The notes under the pieces are model-generated. The model was not told the origin of the DNA and did not search any database. It saw only the letters and a list, made by a program, of their open reading frames with translations. Of a stretch of DNA of 64,000 nt, positions 52,655-60,431 are shown one piece after another (positions within the stretch are counted from its first letter, which is position 1; the number at the start of each line of letters is the position of its first letter). The stretch comes from Planctomycetota bacterium (lineage in GTDB: Bacteria > Planctomycetota > UBA11346), in assembly GCA_022841245.1 (NCBI GenBank), contig JALHRW010000001.1, positions 33,869 through 97,868 on the forward strand, read 5' to 3'. Both the position numbers and the translations under genes were made by a program.

Positions 52655-53393
52655 CGCGGCTTCTCCAGTGATGTGCGGTCGACAAACACGGCCTTCAGTA
52701 CGGACAGATCAGCAGCCGGCAGCACGCCATCCCGACCGGCGCGGCCGGGCAGGAAGTCGGCCGGCTCGTAGGCCTTCCGCCGATGCGGGTCGCGGTGGCA
52801 GTTGGCGATGAGGGCGAGCAGGGCGGCGGTGTGGTTCCACCGCTCCTGGCTGCGCGCCTCAGCCATCGCCACCAGTTCGCGCAGGGTCAGCCCGGCGGGG
52901 TCGATCCCGCAGAGGCCGGCGAACTGCCAGATGAGGCGCCAGGCTGTTGCTGCCTTGGCCCCAGGGGCTGGCGCAGGGCGGCCAGCACCGCTGCGTCGAG
53001 CGCCGGGTCGTTGAGCCGGGCCTCCGCCGCCGACAGCGCCGCCGCCCGCCACCCCGCCAGCTTGGCCAGTGCCTGGGCGAGCACCTGCCGGCGGGGCTTC
53101 GGGAAAAAAGCCACGAACTCCTCCAAGAGTGCGGTCGTGGCCGTGTCGATGGCATCGCCGGCGAGGCTGCGGCCGAAGTCCTCGTCGGTGATTTTCCGCT
53201 CTTCGGCCTGCGGCTTCACGCAGGCGTAGAGCACATCGCCCAGGAGGATGGGATCTGCGACCAGGCGATCGAGCAGGGTTCCGCCGGCTGCCTCGATGAG
53301 ATCGACGCCGGCCACGGCACGCACGCGCTTGAGGGTGGCGACGGTAATCTCGATGGACCACGAACGGCCGAGCGCATCGGTGAAGATATGCAT
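52651..53393 (-). CDS. Tail assembly chaperone, frameshifted GT-type product
   Basis: The frame that starts at 53393 can be continued by a -1 shift into a second open frame ending at 52651. The shift site is probably the GGGG run on the minus strand (plus-strand 52959-52962), where Gly-GGG could slip back by one. The added C-terminus (WRLIWQFAGLCGIDPAGLTL, then ELVAMAEARSQERWNHTA) is typical of chaperone extensions. The place between tail tube and tape measure matches lambda gpG/gpGT. No canonical heptamer was found, and a simple base loss would look the same. Confidence 0.62.
52887..53393 (-). CDS. Tail assembly chaperone, short G-type product
   Basis: 168 residues from ATG 53393. It begins MHIFTDALGRSWSIEITVAT, then a helical domain (VRAVAGVDLIEAAGG, TALLEEFVAFFPKPRR). 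The short form ends within a Ser/Pro/Gly tail that looks like out-of-frame reading past the shift site. It lies 10 bp after the tail tube gene. It would bind the tape measure during tail assembly. Confidence 0.7.
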   Translation of the reverse strand: MHIFTDALGRSWSIEITVATLKRVRAVAGVDLIEAAGGTLLDRLVADPILLGDVLYACVKPQAEERKITDEDFGRSLAGDAIDTATTALLEEFVAFFPKPRRQVLAQALAKLAGWRAAALSAAEARLNDPALDAAVLAALRQPLGPRQQQPGASSGSSPASAGSTPPG

Positions 53394-53403
53394 GGTCGGC
53401 CCC

Positions 53404-53844
53404 TCAGACCAGCGGCGCCGTCGCCCAAGTGGGCGCGAGCGTCGCATCGTAGGTCGGCTTGAGGGTCACCTTGGCGAGGACGGCCTCCTCCAGGTTTTCA
53501 TCGCGCGACAGGTTGGTTACCGAGAAGCGGGCGTGCAGACCCTGCGATGGCGCCGCGTTCGGGCCGTCGAGGAAGGCCATCTCCACCGAGGTGTCATTGA
53601 AGTACGCATCCTTGATGGCGACGAAGTTCAGGTCGTCGCCGTCCCAGACCATCTCGGTCTCGACCGAGCCCTCCTTGAGGGTGCCGACCGTCAACTTCCA
53701 GCCGTTGGCGGCGCGCGTGGTGATGTCCGCCTCGCCCTTCTCGAGCGAGAGCGTGACGTTGCGGAGATTGCCAACCTCATGCCACGTGGCGGGCGAACCG
53801 CGCTTGAGGTAGGCTTTGCACTGGAGACCGAGCCGAATGGCCAT
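53404..53844 (-). CDS. Major tail tube protein
   Basis: 146 residues, beta-rich, with GLQCKAYLKRGSPATWHEVG near the start and VTLSLEKGEADITTRAANGW, a hallmark segment of siphophage tail tube proteins. Ends with LKPTYDATLAPTWAT. Upstream of the chaperone pair and downstream of the HK97-gp10-like gene, as in many siphophages. Confidence 0.83.
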   Translation of the reverse strand: MAIRLGLQCKAYLKRGSPATWHEVGNLRNVTLSLEKGEADITTRAANGWKLTVGTLKEGSVETEMVWDGDDLNFVAIKDAYFNDTSVEMAFLDGPNAAPSQGLHARFSVTNLSRDENLEEAVLAKVTLKPTYDATLAPTWATAPLV

Positions 53845-53856
53845 GGGGTTGTTCCT

Positions 53857-54291
53857 TCAGCGGATGGAGTTGCGCCACAGGGGCGGGAGGGAATTCTGCT
53901 CGGCGGCGAAGGCTGGGCGCATGTAGGGGCGGGGCGCGATGAGGACGCGCCGGGCCTGACCCCGGCGCACGACCACGGCCGGACCGCCGTACTCCAGGGT
54001 GGGCGGCACATCGCCGGCTTTTTGGTTCAGCCGGGCCGGGCCGATGATCACTGAACGCCGCACCCCGTCCCAGGCGAAGTAGAGGTGCTGCTTCAGCAGG
54101 CCGACCTGGACGGCGGGTGGCTGCCCCGGTGGCGACGGGATCTTCCGCCGCTTCATCGAGGTCCGCGCCCGCTGGCGCACGAAGGCACCGAAGCGGGAGA
54201 GGACCTTGCGTTCGGCCCGCGTGGTGGCGTTCACCACCGCCGCGCGGTCGAAGAACCCAGCCTTGGCCTGGCTGATGCGCATACCCAGCAT
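53857..54291 (-). CDS. HK97-gp10-like tail completion protein
   Basis: 144 residues, very basic. FGAFVRQRARTSMKRRKIPS, then PPAVQVGLLKQHLYF and APRPYMRPAFAAEQ, the C-terminal RPxxxPA pattern common in minor tail protein Z / HK97 gp10-like proteins that join tail to head. Its placement between head genes and tube fits. Confidence 0.75.
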   Translation of the reverse strand: MLGMRISQAKAGFFDRAAVVNATTRAERKVLSRFGAFVRQRARTSMKRRKIPSPPGQPPAVQVGLLKQHLYFAWDGVRRSVIIGPARLNQKAGDVPPTLEYGGPAVVVRRGQARRVLIAPRPYMRPAFAAEQNSLPPLWRNSIR

Positions 54292-54292
54292 C

Positions 54293-54922
54293 TCAGACCT
54301 TGATGAGCCAGCGCACGACGGCGCTGGGCTGCAGGTTGTTGTGTGCCCCGCCGCCGCCGGTGGATCCGGTGTTGCCGTTGCGACCCTGGCTGTTGCCGCC
54401 GCCGAATCCGTTGCCGACGAAGGACCCGGCGGTGATGGCCGGATGGGTATGGGCCGGCATCTGGGCGGTGGTCAGGGTGTGCGTTTCTGCGCCGCCGACG
54501 TTGCCCACGGCATTGCCGAGCGTCCCCGTGCCGGTCCCGCCTGCTCCGACCAGGGTCCGCCGACGCAGATCCGGCAGGGCGAACGTTGTGCTGCCATCGC
54601 CCGCACCCCAGGCTGTGCCGATGGCGGCGAACAGGGCGGCGTAGGTCGTCCGGTTGACCAGCGCGCCGTCACAGTCGAGCCACCCGGCCGGGACGGTGGC
54701 GCCCGGCCAGGGCTTGAGGTCGCCGGCGACGAAGCCGACCACCGCGGCCCCGCCGCCGCCGACCTGCTCCCAACTGCCCGGCGATCCGGGAGCGGAGCAC
54801 CGCCACAACGCCCCGACGGCGTCCATGGCCAGGGTGCCCAGCCGCCAGGTGCTGGTCGTGGGCGGACCGACCTGGGCCATGGGCACCAGCTCGATCGGGG
54901 TCAGCAGGCGGCGGGTGGCCAT
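54293..54922 (-). CDS. Phage tail-collar-domain fibre protein
   Basis: 209 residues. Contains the collar-domain pattern: PAGWLDCDGALVNRTTYAAL, AIGTAWGAGDGSTTFALPDL, then THTLTTAQMPAHTHP, and a Gly/Asn-rich end with LQPSAVVRWLIKV. These are hallmarks of short tail fibre/collar proteins that bind host receptors. Its position upstream of the tail tube genes is unusual; fibres usually come last. Confidence 0.87.
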   Translation of the reverse strand: MATRRLLTPIELVPMAQVGPPTTSTWRLGTLAMDAVGALWRCSAPGSPGSWEQVGGGGAAVVGFVAGDLKPWPGATVPAGWLDCDGALVNRTTYAALFAAIGTAWGAGDGSTTFALPDLRRRTLVGAGGTGTGTLGNAVGNVGGAETHTLTTAQMPAHTHPAITAGSFVGNGFGGGNSQGRNGNTGSTGGGGAHNNLQPSAVVRWLIKV

Positions 54923-54923
54923 G

Positions 54924-55580
54924 TCAGCGGCCCACCACGACGCGGTAGGCGCCGGCCACCGGCGGGGCGCCGCCGACCTCGACGACCACGGTGTTGCCGT
55001 CCGGGCGGGTCACCCGGCAGTCCACATCGGCGTAGGCGTCGGCGGTGTCGAGCACCGCCACCTGCACGTCGCGGGTGCCGAGGCCGTGGGCGATGTTGAA
55101 CAGCGTCGCCACACCGTCGCCGATGGTCGCCTGATGCGACAGGCGCACGACGCCGGTCAGGCCGTCGACCGACAGGACGTAACCGGAGGCGACCAGCTCG
55201 ACCCAGTTGCCGACCTGGCTTGGATCATCGGTGGCGAGGATGAAGCTCTTGCCGAGATCGCTGCGGATGGCGACGTCACCGCGCTCGGCGATGAGCGCCA
55301 GCATCGCCGCCTGGCTGGCGACCACGAAGGTGTCGGTGATGGCGAGGGCCGGCAGCTGGCTGGGATCCAGCGTGCCGTCGATGGATAGGCTCGCGAAGCC
55401 GCCGGGCACGCCGCGCTGGGCGATGATGTCGGCCACGGCATCGGCGCGCGCCTGGGCCGCCTGGCCGTCGGCGTAGTCGCGGTTGGCGGCATCGTCGCCG
55501 TTGACCGGGTTGGCCAGATGCCGGATGGCCTGGCCGAGCATGTCGATGGGGACGGCGATCTTCTTGACGGGGTCGGGCAT
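54924..55580 (-). CDS. Tail fibre-like protein (218 aa)
   Basis: Starts MPDPVKKIAVPIDMLGQAI and has a segment around NGDDAANRDYADGQAAQARA, as in phage fibre shafts (variants of AxNRxYxD). The middle (ALAITDTFVVASQAAMLALI and GKSFILATDD) matches a common tail-fibre module, and the end is beta-rich. Sits 1 bp before the collar protein, so the two probably assemble together. Confidence 0.75.
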   Translation of the reverse strand: MPDPVKKIAVPIDMLGQAIRHLANPVNGDDAANRDYADGQAAQARADAVADIIAQRGVPGGFASLSIDGTLDPSQLPALAITDTFVVASQAAMLALIAERGDVAIRSDLGKSFILATDDPSQVGNWVELVASGYVLSVDGLTGVVRLSHQATIGDGVATLFNIAHGLGTRDVQVAVLDTADAYADVDCRVTRPDGNTVVVEVGGAPPVAGAYRVVVGR

Positions 55581-55590
55581 GGGATGCTCC

Positions 55591-55830
55591 TTAGGACAGA
55601 TCGGCGATGCCGCTGATGGGCAGGCCGAAGGTGATGGTGGTGGTGGTCGGATCGAGGTGGGCGACCGCGCCTTCGACGACGGTTCCGCTGGTGTCGGTAA
55701 CCAGGACGCCTGAGGGCCGGAAGCCGAGGTTGTGGACGATGAGCCACTGCGTGGCGGGCACGGGTTGGGCGTGCCGGTACGCGAGGACCGGCGGCGGGGC
55801 GGAGGCGGGCGGGATGCTGGTGTAGGGCAT
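55591..55830 (-). CDS. Small fibre-associated phage protein (79 aa)
   Basis: From ATG 55830, 2 bp after the previous stop. The segment PATQWLIVHNLGFRPSGVLV resembles a recurring phage fibre module (WxxxHNLGxRPxVxV). It lies just upstream of the fibre genes, and a structural role is likely. Confidence 0.65.
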   Translation of the reverse strand: MPYTSIPPASAPPPVLAYRHAQPVPATQWLIVHNLGFRPSGVLVTDTSGTVVEGAVAHLDPTTTTITFGLPISGIADLS

Positions 55831-55832
55831 GG

Positions 55833-56087
55833 TCACCAGGTCCCACCGATGACGGTGAGGGCATCGCCCACGGATCCGCGCACGCGCAGGCTGCCGAGGT
55901 CGATGCGCTCGAACTGGTGCCACTCGCCCGGCAGCCAGGGCACCTCGGAACCGTCGTCGCCCTGGAACCAGACCATCCCCACATTCTGCGGCAGACAGGA
56001 GACATCGACGCTGGCGACGAGTGGCACGGCCGAGACCGGCTGCCAGTCGGCGGTGAGGACGATGCGGCGCTGGACGAGGTTGTTCAT
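55833..56087 (-). CDS. Small phage protein (84 aa)
   Basis: Starts at ATG 56087, overlapping the upstream stop by 4 bp. MNNLVQRRIVLTADWQPVSA, ending LRVRGSVGDALTVIGGTW. No transmembrane segment. Resembles capsid or tail accessory proteins by context only; its end is similar in style to the end of the tail protein at 48075 (RVRGSGPVGDAV), which hints at a shared module. Confidence 0.6.
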   Translation of the reverse strand: MNNLVQRRIVLTADWQPVSAVPLVASVDVSCLPQNVGMVWFQGDDGSEVPWLPGEWHQFERIDLGSLRVRGSVGDALTVIGGTW

Positions 56088-56509
56088 GCCGGTTCCCAGG
56101 TCCGCCAGGTGGCGGTGATGAGCGAGGTGAACTGCCGCAGTTCGTTGAGGTGGTTGGGATCGACGAGCGGCGCGTGCTCGGTCCGCACCCAAACGCCCTC
56201 GGGCATGGGCAGGGCCGGGAGGGTGGCGGCGATCTCGGTCACCAGCGCCAGCAGCGGATCGCAGGCGGCGGGGTCCTCGACCGCTACCTTCTGCTGCACG
56301 GCGATCTCGATGCGGTGCTCGACCTGTCGCTCGGCCCGCGACAGCGGCGCGATGGTGCGCCCGGCCGCCACGACCGTGACGTGCAGATCGAGCATCGCCC
56401 CGAGGTCGAAGAGCGGGAGGTAGGCGCGGGCGGCGGTGAAGGACGGAGTGAAGGTCCGGGCGTTGAGCCCATCCACGACTGCCTGGGCGATCTCAGCCGT
56501 GGTGGCCAT
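56084..56509 (-). CDS. Phage tail-terminator-like protein (141 aa)
   Basis: From ATG 56509, overlapping the holin-like gene by 17 bp. Helix-strand pattern (TTAEIAQAVVDGLNAR, DLHVTVVAAG, HRIEIAVQQKV) compatible with tail-terminator/gpU-type proteins, which complete the tail and contact the connector. No diagnostic motif, so the call depends on size and order. Confidence 0.58.
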   Translation of the reverse strand: MATTAEIAQAVVDGLNARTFTPSFTAARAYLPLFDLGAMLDLHVTVVAAGRTIAPLSRAERQVEHRIEIAVQQKVAVEDPAACDPLLALVTEIAATLPALPMPEGVWVRTEHAPLVDPNHLNELRQFTSLITATWRTWEPA

Positions 56510-56825
56510 CGGCGTCCTCCACGGCGCGGAGCCGGCGGGTCGGGGCGAAGCGCGGGTCCTCGGCACGCTCCAGCCAGGTGGCCATGCGCTCCATCGCCTT
56601 GGCGTTGCGCTCCATGGCGCCCACCAGGGTCTCGCGGATCCACTTCTGCTGGCCGTCGATGGCGGCGCCCATGCGCTTCTCGCGCTGCCAGTCGCGCCAG
56701 AGGACGTAGGCCACGACCACGCCGGCAAGGCCCCACTGCGCCCAGAGCGATGGCTCGGTGGCATCAATCGGGGTCGCCGCGGCGAACAGCCCGACCATGC
56801 TCATCTTGGCGACGGTTTCGATCAT
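56493..56825 (-). CDS. Holin-like membrane protein (110 aa)
   Basis: From ATG 56825 (ATGA overlap). One membrane helix near residues 28-43 (WGLAGVVVAYVLWRDW) followed by a charged amphipathic region (RETLVGAMERNAKAMERM). The layout fits a single-span holin or a phage membrane protein. No lysin gene is visible nearby, so lysis is only a suggestion. Confidence 0.58.
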   Translation of the reverse strand: MIETVAKMSMVGLFAAATPIDATEPSLWAQWGLAGVVVAYVLWRDWQREKRMGAAIDGQQKWIRETLVGAMERNAKAMERMATWLERAEDPRFAPTRRLRAVEDADGHHG

Positions 56826-57199
56826 GGGATGGTCTCCGTGGTCAGGTGCTTGGTGTGGATGCGGTAGCAGCGCCGGTTCGGGTCTGACCAGCGCCAGTGC
56901 GGCTCGCGGCCCGGGGCGAGTACCTCGTAGAGGTGGCGCTGGCCGCAAACCTCCTCGATCACCCGGTCGCCGCGCTGCGGCTGGCCGAAGCCGGCCAGGT
57001 GCGTCGCGGCGATCAGGTAGTCCCGGGCCTCGATCCGCTCGGTGACGCCCGGCCCGGTATCGAGCCGAAAGATCGTGCGGCCCACCGTGGCTGGGACCGC
57101 GACCTCCTGGGCACCTCGCCGGTAGATCACCGGCCGGGTGAAGAACCGCTCGCGCTGCTGGTCGAGCCAGTCGAGTCCGGCACCCAGGAGGTCTGCCAT
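56822..57199 (-). CDS. Head-tail joining-like protein (125 aa)
   Basis: From ATG 57199; an in-frame start at 57238 would overlap the decoration gene. It begins MADLLGAGLDWLDQQRERFF and has GTIF-like strands and the end WRWSDPNRRCYRIHTKHL. Its place after capsid and decoration genes matches head-completion or head-tail adaptor proteins, but no motif is decisive. Confidence 0.62.
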   Translation of the reverse strand: MADLLGAGLDWLDQQRERFFTRPVIYRRGAQEVAVPATVGRTIFRLDTGPGVTERIEARDYLIAATHLAGFGQPQRGDRVIEEVCGQRHLYEVLAPGREPHWRWSDPNRRCYRIHTKHLTTETIP

Positions 57200-57206
57200 G
57201 CCGTAC

Positions 57207-57536
57207 TCAGCGGTTGATGAGGACGCGAGCGGTGGCATCGGTGGCGGCCAGGTCTCGGGTCAGGACACCGCAGCGGAGGACGCCCGGCACGGCGCTGTCG
57301 CTGGTGACCTGGTTGGTCGCCGGGTTCCAGTAGGCCGGAGCCCAGGCCGTGCCGGCAACCCCGGCACTCGGCAGGTCCCAGACGCCCTCAATGGCGAGGC
57401 CGCCCAGGGCGTTGGCCGGGATGGGGCGCGGGGTAATGCCGATCAAGTGACCCAGCACCACGACGGCCCCGCAGGGCAGATCGGTGGCCGGGATGTGATC
57501 GACGGCATCGCCGTCATGGATGTAGATCGCGGGCAT
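57207..57536 (-). CDS. DUF2190-like capsid decoration protein
   Basis: 109 residues. DLPCGAVVVLGHLIGITPRP followed by IPANALGGLAIEGVWDLP matches the DUF2190 pattern (xxGxxxxxGxxxGxxxxxxxxGxxxxLxxxGxxxxP), usually found right after the major capsid gene. Likely stabilises the capsid surface. Confidence 0.8.
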   Translation of the reverse strand: MPAIYIHDGDAVDHIPATDLPCGAVVVLGHLIGITPRPIPANALGGLAIEGVWDLPSAGVAGTAWAPAYWNPATNQVTSDSAVPGVLRCGVLTRDLAATDATARVLINR

Positions 57537-57577
57537 GTGCAGTCCTGGGTTGTGATGGTTGATGGGTCAGGCGGGCC

Positions 57578-58659
57578 TCAGGCCTCGCCCTTCGACTTCA
57601 TGCCGGCGCGCGGCTCCTGCAGGGCCACACCGAAGTCGTGGTAGCCGCGCATCTGCACGCCCAGGATGTTGAAGTCGGCTTGCGCCGTCTCGATCACCGG
57701 CGCCTCCTGGCCGTTGAGGAAGACCACCTCGATGACCGGCAGGTCGGCCGGCTCGGCGAGCAGATACCAGGCCTTCTGCGAGTTGCCGGCGTACTGCGGG
57801 TTGGACAGGTAGCGGCTGACCTCGGTCCGGAACTTACCCTGGTGGGGGTTGGCCACCGGGTACTTGGCGTTGGCCGTGGTCTCGCGCAGTTCCAGCGACT
57901 TGTTGAGCTGGCTGCCGAAGGCCGACAGCGCCGGCGGCACCAGGAGGATGGCCGGCATGGTGCCCAGCGGCTTGCCGTCCGGATCCACCTGCTCGAGGAA
58001 GGCGGTCTCCGCTTTGGTCAGACCGTCGATCGTGAGGGCGGTATCGGCACCGACGAGCAGGTTCTTGTTCGCGGCGTTGAAGAACCCGCCGTTGTTCAGG
58101 AAGGTCGACCAGAACACGTCGTTGATCTTGAGACCCGCCCCGCGACCGAGCTTCCTGGGCACGGTGGTGATGGCCCCGAGGTCGTCATTGATCAGGTCGC
58201 GGCGGTCGATCGACAGCATAAGGCCGTAGGTGTCGGCCTGGTTTTGGTACTTGGTCTCGCCCAAGGTGCCGTGCTTCAGTTCACCGCCGGGAGCGACCTT
58301 GTCGTACTGGTCCTTGCCGATCAGGCGGTAGCGGGTGATCGCCTTGAAGTCGGTCACCGGCCCGACGATGGCGATGTTGCGCCAGGTGCGCTCGACCGAG
58401 CCGAACCCTTCCAGGAGGAAGCGGTTGGCAACGTTCGAGAGGATGCCGCCGATGTCGATCGAGCTGAGCGCGCCGGCCTGGACGCCACCGGGGAAGGCGG
58501 CGCGCAGCACCTCGCGGGTGTCGCGGAAGCTGCGGCCCTGGTAGCGGCCGGCAGGTTGGCCTCGACCCACTCCGGGGAGCAGGCGAAGGCGACCACCGGG
58601 GCCGGATCGTCCGGGGCCAGGGGCGGGGCGGTGGCGAGGATCTTACGCGGCTCGGGCAT
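57578..58659 (-). CDS. Major capsid protein, 5' part shifted out of frame
   Basis: The main frame to 57578 encodes about 310 residues of capsid shell protein (SIDIGGILSNVANRFLLEGF, YGLMLSIDRRDLINDDLGAI, then FLNNGGFF and the GMKSKGEA end). The natural start is ATG 58659, with AGGAG 9 bases upstream, encoding MPEPRKILATAPPL to ACSPEWVEANLP. A frameshift near 58545-58553 (loss of one G, or of one 4-bp CCGG unit) separates this from GRYQGRSFRDTREV. The Mu gpT-like shell protein is often fused to a prohead protease; no protease domain is seen here. Confidence 0.78.
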
Positions 58660-60163
58660 CGAGGTCATCTCCTGCATCGGAATTGGGGGTGTCGGGGGAG
58701 GGCGGCTGGGCGGGCGGGGTAGCGGTCGGCGTGGCGGCTGCCCCATCGGCAGGCTTCACCTCCAGGCCGAGTTCGCGCATGAGGCGCTGCTCACGCGCCC
58801 GCTGGCGCAGCTGGGCTTCCCAGTCCTGGCCCTTGCGGGCGTACTCGTCCGCCAACGTGGTCGTGTGGTTCTCCAGGCGCTTGCCCTGGGCATTGGCCTC
58901 CTTGAGCGGATCGACGTGCTCATGGCCGTCCCAGAACCACTGGTGCGACCAGTCGATGGTGCCGAAGCGTGCCGCGGCGCGGACCGTGATCGGCAGCAGG
59001 CCGTCGATCAGCACCGCCTCCGCCACCCAGGCGGCGAAGATGCGGTCGAGCACCTGCAGGGCCATGCGCGCCTGGTCGACGCGGATGGCCTTGTAGTAGG
59101 TCTGGTGGTCGAGCCGGCCGGAAGCGTAGTTGTAGCCGCTGCTGTTCCCGGCGGCGATGTTGAACGGCATGTTCAGGCAGCGGGCGATCTCGTTGAGGAT
59201 CTCGTGCTTGAACTCGGCGTAGGTGGTCGCGGGCTGCTCGGCCCGCATCTGCTCCATCTTCCAGCCGCCGGGCATGGTCAGCAGCGCCCGCTTCTCCAGG
59301 TTGATGGTGTCCATCGGCTCAACCTGATCGGCCTCGCCGCCGGCCGGCGCGTCGGTGTAGACGATGCCGGCGTAATCGGCGGCGGTCTCGGCCGCGGCAA
59401 GAACGGCCAACGTGTACCGGCGCAGCTGGGCGAAGAGCGGCAGCGCCGGCGTGATCTCTGGTACACCACGCCGCTGGCCGGGACGGTCGGGCCGGAAGAC
59501 GTGGATGATCGACGCCGCCGGCACCCGGATGGCCTCCGCGACCCAGCCCAGGGGTCCGCCCGGGTGGTGTTTGAGCACCTGGTACTCAACCGGGTTGCCG
59601 GCGGCGTCGAAAGCGATGCCGTCGATGGCGTTGGCGGTGGCGTCGACGCTCCCCAATGGGGTGGTGACCTGATCGGCCTCGATGAGTTTGATGTCCAGCT
59701 TCACCGGCCCGGGCAGGCCGGGATTGCTGGTCAGCAGGGCGAAGCCTTCGCCATCTTCGCACAAGGCGACGCGGAGATTGCGCAGCTTCTCGGCTAGATC
59801 GACGGTCCGCGCCCAGTCGATGAACGCGTGCTCAACCTGCCGGGCGTCGGCCCCGTCGATGCCCAGCAACTGCAGCCGCGGCCCGGTGCCGACCGTGTCG
59901 TTGGCCAGGGTGAGGACGATACCGCGGGCGTAGCTGTTGTTGGCGACCTCGTAGCGGGTCCGGTTCCGGAGGGTCCGGCGGACGGCCGGCGACGCCGCAG
60001 CGTCCGCCGACAGCCCGTCCGCCAGCGCCCAGTGACGGTGGTTGTCCTGATTGGTGATCGCGGCGTCGTAGCGCGCGCGGACCACCCGGTGACCCCCAGG
60101 GACGGCGGCGCTGGGACGGCCGATGGCCCGCAGGCCCTCGATGATCCGGCCGAACACGCTCAT
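58643..60163 (-). CDS. Lambda-family portal protein
   Basis: 506 residues. WALADGLSADAAASPAVRRT and the following RNRTRYEVANNSYARGIV form the N-terminal signature of the lambda portal family; VEPMDTINLEKRAL does not appear intact, but MDTINLEK and the DHQTYYKAIRVDQARMALQ region do. The C-terminus is a Pro/Thr tail. It forms the dodecameric DNA gate and docks terminase. Overlaps the small connector gene by ATGA and the capsid start by 17 bp. Confidence 0.9.
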   Translation of the reverse strand: MSVFGRIIEGLRAIGRPSAAVPGGHRVVRARYDAAITNQDNHRHWALADGLSADAAASPAVRRTLRNRTRYEVANNSYARGIVLTLANDTVGTGPRLQLLGIDGADARQVEHAFIDWARTVDLAEKLRNLRVALCEDGEGFALLTSNPGLPGPVKLDIKLIEADQVTTPLGSVDATANAIDGIAFDAAGNPVEYQVLKHHPGGPLGWVAEAIRVPAASIIHVFRPDRPGQRRGVPEITPALPLFAQLRRYTLAVLAAAETAADYAGIVYTDAPAGGEADQVEPMDTINLEKRALLTMPGGWKMEQMRAEQPATTYAEFKHEILNEIARCLNMPFNIAAGNSSGYNYASGRLDHQTYYKAIRVDQARMALQVLDRIFAAWVAEAVLIDGLLPITVRAAARFGTIDWSHQWFWDGHEHVDPLKEANAQGKRLENHTTTLADEYARKGQDWEAQLRQRAREQRLMRELGLEVKPADGAAATPTATPPAQPPSPDTPNSDAGDDLDARAA

Positions 60164-60363
60164 GCCGCCCCCGGGGGGACGAGCTTGCTGATGATGATGC
60201 CCCTGCTGCGCGACCGCATCGCCCGCTTGGACGCCAGGTAGCGGTCTGCCGCGATCTGGTCGGGCAGGCTGTGCTGCTCGACCGAGCCGGCATCACCCTG
60301 GGCCTTCTTCGGGCCCTGGGCGTTCTGCTCGATGGCGGCTTCAGTGGGGGTCGGATCGGGCAT
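60160..60363 (-). CDS. Small head-joining (gpW-like) protein, 67 aa
   Basis: Start ATG 60363, stop overlaps the portal start. The C-terminus DQIAADRYLASKRAMRSRSR followed by GIIISKLVPPGAA matches the small proteins often encoded between terminase and portal in lambda-like modules (gpW position). Basic and helical. Confidence 0.7.
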   Translation of the reverse strand: MPDPTPTEAAIEQNAQGPKKAQGDAGSVEQHSLPDQIAADRYLASKRAMRSRSRGIIISKLVPPGAA

Positions 60364-60431
60364 GGGGGGTGGCGAGGCCCCCGCGTCATGCAGGCGTCCT
60401 CACTATGTTATATTTGCTACCACAGCGCATC

